NCBI RefSeq assembly: GCF_020165855.1
Contig: NZ_JAIUFY010000005.1
Span: forward strand, 62,001-126,000
Length of the DNA stretch: 64,000 nt
Direction of reading: 5' to 3'
Source: Celeribacter litoreus
GTDB lineage: Bacteria; Pseudomonadota; Alphaproteobacteria; Rhodobacterales; Rhodobacteraceae
Shown: piece by piece, positions 59,932-64,000 of the stretch
Layout of the letters: every line of letters starts with the position of its first letter
Position numbering within the stretch: position 1 is the first letter of the stretch
Made by a program: the position numbers and the translations under genes
Notes under the pieces: generated by a model
Told to the model about the DNA's origin: nothing
Seen by the model: only the letters and a program-made list of their open reading frames with translations
Databases searched by the model: none

Positions 59932-62049
59932 ATGATCGACGTCGAAGACCTGATCGCCCTGGTTCGCAATTATAACCCCAAGACAAATGCTGACCTGATC
60001 CGAGAGGCCTATGCCTATGGCCTCGAGATGCATGAAGGTCAGTTCCGTCGGTCGGGTGAACCCTATTTCACCCACCCCGTCGCCGTTGCCGCCATCCTGA
60101 CCGAGCAATCGCTCGATGATGCGACGATCATCACGGCCCTTCTTCACGACACGATCGAAGACACGCGCGCCTCCTATCAGGAGGTCTCCCGCCGTTTTGG
60201 TGAGGAAATCGCCGAGCTTGTCGATGGCGTGACCAAACTCACGAACCTTCAGCTTTCCTCGACCGAGACCAAGCAGGCGGAAAATTTCCGCAAGCTGTTC
60301 ATGGCGATGTCGAAAGACCTGCGCGTGATCCTCGTAAAACTCGCTGACCGTCTGCACAACATGCGGACGATCAAATCCATGCGTCCGGAAAAGCAGCTTC
60401 AAAAAGCGCGCGAGACGATGGATATCTTTGCGCCGCTCGCGGGCCGGATGGGTATGCAGTGGATGCGCGAGGAACTCGAGGATCTCTCGTTCCGCGTCAT
60501 CAACCCCGAGGCGCGCAACTCGATCATCCGCCGTTTCATCACGCTTCAGCGCGAAACCGGTGATGTGATCCACAAGATTACCAACGATATCCGTACCGAG
60601 CTTGAGCGCGAGGGGATTGAGGCGGATGTGTTTGGGCGCGCGAAAAAACCGTATTCAATCTGGCGCAAGATGGAGGAGAAGCAACAGAGTTTCTCCCGTC
60701 TGTCAGACATTTATGGCTTCCGCGTCATCACGCGTTCGGACCTCGATTGCTACCGGGTTCTCGGCGTGATCCACCAACGCTGGCGCGCGATTCCGACGCG
60801 GTTCAAGGACTACATCAGTCAACCGAAGTCGAACGGCTATCGCTCCATCCACACCACCGTATCGGGCCGTGACGGCAAACGCGTCGAGGTGCAAATCCGC
60901 ACCCGTCAGATGCACGAGGTCGCGGAATCCGGTGTGGCTGCGCACTGGTCCTACCGTGATGGTGTCCGCGCGCAGAACCCGTTTGCGGTTGATCCGACGA
61001 AATGGCTCACGACGCTCACCGAGCGGTTCGAGAACGCGGAGGACCACTCCGAATTCCTCGAACACGTCAAAATGGAAATGTATTCCGACAAGGTGTTCAC
61101 CTTCACGCCCAAGGGCGAAGTGGTTGCTTTGCCGAAAGGGGCGACGCCTCTGGACTACGCCTATTCCATCCACACGCGCATCGGCGATAGCTGCGTCGGC
61201 GCAAAGGTGGACGGTATTCGCGTCCCGCTCTGGACCCGTTTGAAGAATGGTCAGAGCGTCGAGATCATGACAGCCGAGGGCCAGCGCCCGCAGGCGACAT
61301 GGCTCGATATCGTTGTGACGGGACGTGCAAAAGCCGCCATTCGCAAAAGTCTGCGTGAAGAGGACCGTGAACGGTTTATCAAGCTGGGCCGCGAGCTTGC
61401 CCGTGTGGCGTTTGAGCACGTTGGTCGCAAGGCAACGGAAAAGGCGCTCGCAACCGCTGCAAAGCAACTCTCGCTTGAAAACAGCGAGGAACTTCTCTCG
61501 CGTCTCGGGTCCGCTGAACTCACGGCGTCGTCTGTTGTCCGCACGGTTTATCCGGAACTCGTGCGTGAGAGCGGCGAGATCGACAGCCAACGCGCCGTCC
61601 TCGGTCTCTCTGAGGGGCAGAGCTATCATCAGGCCCAATGTTGTCAGCCGGTTCCGGGCGAACGTATTGTCGGCATCACCTATCGGGGCAAGGGCGTCGT
61701 GATTCACACGATCGACTGCCCGACCCTCGAGGCTCTGGAAAGCGAGCCGGAGCGTTGGGTGGATTTGCAATGGCACGCTGGCCCGCACGCGGCAGAGCAT
61801 ACCGTTTCTCTTGATCTGACGATCTCGAACGACACCGGTGTTCTCGGGCGTATTTGCTCTTTGATTGGCGAGCAAAAGGCCAATATCTCAGATTTGAAAT
61901 TTATTGATCGAAAACCTGACTTCTATCGCCTCATTGTCGACGTAGAACTGAGAGATATCGAACATCTGCACGCCGTCATGTTGGCCCTTGAGGCCGAAAG
62001 TGACGTGGCGCGGGTGCGGCGACATCGGGATCTGGGCAGACGCCCCTGA
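59932..62049 (+). CDS. rsh: Bifunctional (p)ppGpp synthetase/hydrolase (Rsh, RelA/SpoT family)
   Basis: A 705-residue stringent-response enzyme. Domains in order: an HD hydrolase domain (about 20-180; HPVAVAAIL, LLHDTIEDTRAS with the HD and ED pairs), the synthetase domain (about 230-350; DIYGFRVITRSDLDCYRVLGVIH, KSNGYRSIHTTV), TGS (about 385-445; VFTFTPKGEVVALPKGATPLDYAYSIHT) and a C-terminal ACT domain (about 630-700). Both catalytic domains have their key residues, as expected for the single Rsh of alphaproteobacteria. ATG at 59932 has AAAGGAG 13 nt upstream, a long spacing. Confidence 0.96.
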   Translation: MIDVEDLIALVRNYNPKTNADLIREAYAYGLEMHEGQFRRSGEPYFTHPVAVAAILTEQSLDDATIITALLHDTIEDTRASYQEVSRRFGEEIAELVDGVTKLTNLQLSSTETKQAENFRKLFMAMSKDLRVILVKLADRLHNMRTIKSMRPEKQLQKARETMDIFAPLAGRMGMQWMREELEDLSFRVINPEARNSIIRRFITLQRETGDVIHKITNDIRTELEREGIEADVFGRAKKPYSIWRKMEEKQQSFSRLSDIYGFRVITRSDLDCYRVLGVIHQRWRAIPTRFKDYISQPKSNGYRSIHTTVSGRDGKRVEVQIRTRQMHEVAESGVAAHWSYRDGVRAQNPFAVDPTKWLTTLTERFENAEDHSEFLEHVKMEMYSDKVFTFTPKGEVVALPKGATPLDYAYSIHTRIGDSCVGAKVDGIRVPLWTRLKNGQSVEIMTAEGQRPQATWLDIVVTGRAKAAIRKSLREEDRERFIKLGRELARVAFEHVGRKATEKALATAAKQLSLENSEELLSRLGSAELTASSVVRTVYPELVRESGEIDSQRAVLGLSEGQSYHQAQCCQPVPGERIVGITYRGKGVVIHTIDCPTLEALESEPERWVDLQWHAGPHAAEHTVSLDLTISNDTGVLGRICSLIGEQKANISDLKFIDRKPDFYRLIVDVELRDIEHLHAVMLALEAESDVARVRRHRDLGRRP

Positions 62050-62067
62050 GCGCGTCGAGGGTAGAAC

Positions 62068-62733
62068 GTGGTTTTCAAACGCCGGGACAAGCTGACACCA
62101 CTCCAGTGGTTGGGGCAACTGCTCTGGCCCAAGAAAGGCTGGGCGCGCGCGGCGCAGTATCTCAAACACCGCTTGCACCGCCTTCCTGACACACCTGAGA
62201 AGATTGCCCGTGGCGTCTTTGCCGGTGTGTTCTGTGTCTTTACGCCCTTCTACGGCCTGCATTTTGTCCTCGCCTTCATTCTCGCGAAGATCATGCGTGG
62301 CAACGTGGTTGCCGCTCTTCTGGCGACCTTTGTCGGCAATCCTCTGACCTATGTGCCTATTGGTGTGATCTCCCTCAAAATGGGCCACCTGATCCTAGGC
62401 ACGGAGTTCGATCACCACCAAGAGCGCAGCTTTGTGGGCAAGAGTTACGACGCACTTGATGATCTGCAACGCAACTTCTTCGCGCTCTTCACCGATCGTG
62501 ACGCGGATTGGACCGGGCTGGGCCGGTTTTTTCACGAAGTCTTTCTTCCCTATTTGGTGGGTGGAATCGTTCCCGGTCTCATCGCGGGGCTTGTGGCCTA
62601 TTACGTGACCCTGCCCATGATCGCGGCCTATCAGTTGCGCCGTCGGCGTAAATTAAAAGCCAAACTCGAAGACCGCCGCCAGAAAGCCAAGATCAAAGAC
62701 GCGCCTCTGGATAAGGTGACGCACAAGCCTTGA
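62068..62733 (+). CDS. DUF2062 domain-containing membrane protein
   Basis: A 221-residue protein with a DUF2062 domain (about 35-185) of three hydrophobic segments, near 50-75 (GVFAGVFCVFTPFYGLHFVLAFILA), 82-105 (LATFVGNPLTYVPIGVISL) and 155-185. The ends are basic (KRRDKLTPLQWL; RRRRKLKAKLEDRRQKAKIK). The function is unknown. GTG start with GAGGG 6 nt upstream. Its place between rsh and pdxJ is a syntenic position in Rhodobacterales. Confidence 0.9.
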   Translation: MVFKRRDKLTPLQWLGQLLWPKKGWARAAQYLKHRLHRLPDTPEKIARGVFAGVFCVFTPFYGLHFVLAFILAKIMRGNVVAALLATFVGNPLTYVPIGVISLKMGHLILGTEFDHHQERSFVGKSYDALDDLQRNFFALFTDRDADWTGLGRFFHEVFLPYLVGGIVPGLIAGLVAYYVTLPMIAAYQLRRRRKLKAKLEDRRQKAKIKDAPLDKVTHKP

Positions 62734-62816
62734 TCGACACGATCAGAGATTGTGGCTTTGCTTTCCGGTCACGGACGCTATTTTCGCACCAGATTAATCG
62801 TCAGGAATAGAAGACC

Positions 62817-63566
62817 ATGACCACCGAACTGCGCCTCGGCATGAATATCGACCACGTTGCGACCGTGCGAAATGCGCGCGGCTCTGCCTATCCGGATCCG
62901 GTGCGCGCAGCCAAGCTCGCGGAAGAGGCCGGTGCCGACGGGATCACCGCGCACCTGCGCGAAGACCGTCGTCACATCACCGACGCCGATATCGAGGCGC
63001 TTGTCGCTAACCTGACTGTGCCGCTCAATTTCGAGATGGCTGCGACAGATGAGATGCAGGCCATTGCCCTGCGTCACAAACCGCACGCCGTTTGCATCGT
63101 TCCTGAAAAGCGCGAAGAGCGCACGACCGAGGGCGGTCTCGAAGTCGCGCGCGAGGAAAACCGCCTCGCCCACTTCATCGCGCCGCTGCGCGAGGCCGGA
63201 TCGCGTGTATCGATCTTCATCGCTGCCGACCAGCCGCAGATCGAAGCGGCCCACCGGATCGGTGCTGCCGTGGTCGAACTGCACACAGGCGCCTATTGCG
63301 ATTTCCACGCCGAAGGCAAATTCGCGGAGCGTGATGACGAGCTTAAACGCCTGACAGACATGGCCGAATTCGCGCATGGTCTGGGTCTTGAGGTCCACGC
63401 GGGCCACGGCCTGACCTACGAAACGGTCAAACCGATCGCGGCCCTTCCTCAGATCGTCGAATTGAACATCGGCCATTTTCTCATTGGCGAAGCGATTTTC
63501 CGCGGGATCATTCCGGCCATTCATGAAATGCGCCGCCTGATGGACGAAGCGCGCGCGGAGGGATGA
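62817..63566 (+). CDS. pdxJ: Pyridoxine 5'-phosphate synthase
   Basis: A 249-residue TIM barrel joining 1-deoxyxylulose 5-phosphate and 3-amino-2-oxopropyl phosphate to make pyridoxine phosphate. Catalytic and phosphate-site motifs are [16 protein letters not shown] (about 6-21), [13 protein letters not shown] near 42, [19 protein letters not shown] near 85-105, and [14 protein letters not shown] near 200. It is coupled by 1 bp to acpS, a common pdxJ-acpS pair. Confidence 0.97.
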   Translation: MTTELRLGMNIDHVATVRNARGSAYPDPVRAAKLAEEAGADGITAHLREDRRHITDADIEALVANLTVPLNFEMAATDEMQAIALRHKPHAVCIVPEKREERTTEGGLEVAREENRLAHFIAPLREAGSRVSIFIAADQPQIEAAHRIGAAVVELHTGAYCDFHAEGKFAERDDELKRLTDMAEFAHGLGLEVHAGHGLTYETVKPIAALPQIVELNIGHFLIGEAIFRGIIPAIHEMRRLMDEARAEG

Positions 63567-63567
63567 C

Positions 63568-63972
63568 ATGATCCTCGGCATTGGCTCTGATCTCGCGAAT
63601 ATCGACCGGATTTCCGGCACGCTGGAGAGGTTCGGAGACCGGTTCAAAAATCGCGTTTTTACCGAGATCGAGCAGGCCAAGGCCGAACGTCGCCGCGATG
63701 TGGCCGGAACCTATGCGAAACGCTGGGCCGCGAAAGAGGCCTGTTCCAAGGCGCTCGGCACCGGCCTCGCGATGGGGATTTCGTGGAAGGACATGGCGGT
63801 CAAAAACCTCCCGACCGGACAGCCGATCATGGAGGTCACGGGCTGGGCGAAAGACCGTCTCGACCAGATGACGCCCGCAGGTCACGAAGCGATCATTCAT
63901 GTGACCCTGACCGACGATTACCCGTGGGCGCAGGCCTTTGTCGTCATTGAGGCGCGCCCCAAGGCCGGTTAA
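63568..63972 (+). CDS. acpS: Holo-[acyl-carrier-protein] synthase
   Basis: A 134-residue phosphopantetheinyl transferase that activates ACP. Mg2+-binding Asp8 ([12 protein letters not shown]) and Glu57 ([16 protein letters not shown]) are present, with [14 protein letters not shown] between. Length is normal. It follows pdxJ by 1 bp. In relatives lepB, rnc and era follow; only 28 bp remain in the window after this stop, which show no gene start. Confidence 0.96.
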   Translation: MILGIGSDLANIDRISGTLERFGDRFKNRVFTEIEQAKAERRRDVAGTYAKRWAAKEACSKALGTGLAMGISWKDMAVKNLPTGQPIMEVTGWAKDRLDQMTPAGHEAIIHVTLTDDYPWAQAFVVIEARPKAG

Positions 63973-64000
63973 ACCGCCAAAAACCTGCGTTTCTAGGGGT

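Noticed and set aside
58807-60573. 588-codon minus-strand frame over folK, rpoZ and the start of rsh
   Set aside because: The three plus-strand genes have clear motifs; the antisense frame has none.

Overview
The window is a compact chromosomal segment from an alphaproteobacterium, most likely a Rhodobacterales (Roseobacter-group) species. Evidence for this is a single bifunctional RelA/SpoT homologue beside rpoZ, an rsh-DUF2062-pdxJ-acpS order, a late-insertion cobaltochelatase CobN, an FnrL-type box, tandem deformylase paralogues ahead of fmt, and GC-rich third positions throughout. I see no IS element, phage, CRISPR, tRNA or rRNA. The genus cannot be resolved from sequence alone.

Layout. 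1-6.4 kb: minus-strand genes for MscS (cut by the window edge), pterin carbinolamine dehydratase, a FemAB/GNAT-like protein, GDPD, RidA and a type I secretion pair (adaptor plus PrtD-type ABC exporter). 6.5-12.2 kb: MlaA/MlaC outer-membrane lipid genes, a class A PBP, and the nitrogen pair glnK-amtB. 12.2-22.9 kb: cell-wall and sulfur housekeeping genes (lysozyme-like protein, rhodanese, sulfurtransferase, aminotransferase), smpB, a K+-channel-like protein, dapA, soluble lytic transglycosylase, a DMT exporter, mnmD with a divergent FAD oxidoreductase, and an FMN reductase. 23-24.8 kb: cobO and LrgAB. 24.8-27.6 kb: a multi-pass membrane protein with an FNR-type site upstream, a MOSC protein and a small lipoprotein.

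27.6-50.5 kb is dominated by vitamin B12. The minus-strand set is cobN, cobW, cbtA and cbtB, with a cobalamin riboswitch upstream of cbtB. Two small plus-strand genes are nested between them. After smc, a siderophore-interacting protein and an MltB-type transglycosylase come cbiB(cobD) and the threonine-phosphate decarboxylase with a second DUF1636 gene. Then follows a tightly overlapping plus-strand operon: small His-rich membrane protein, cbiX, cobH, cobL, cobI, cbiG-cobJ fusion, cobM. Together these cover cobalt uptake, metal handling, several ring methylations and contractions, late cobalt insertion and nucleotide-loop assembly. cobA, cobG/cobZ, cobK, cobF, cobB, cobQ, cobS/T, cobU/P and cobV are not in the window.

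50.6-64 kb: a PilZ-like small protein, a MalY-type lyase, three tandem peptide deformylase genes of decreasing active-site integrity feeding into fmt, small GlsB/YeaQ-type membrane proteins including one of 43 residues, a TRIC-type channel, rnhA, a methyltransferase, ispH, an NYN-domain protein, folK, rpoZ, rsh, a DUF2062 protein, pdxJ and acpS. The most interesting observations are the deformylase triplet with a probably dead third member, the interleaved-strand B12 locus, the FNR-box membrane protein, the metal-binding tails and small proteins of the B12 genes, and a possible structured RNA leader ahead of the cbiX operon.
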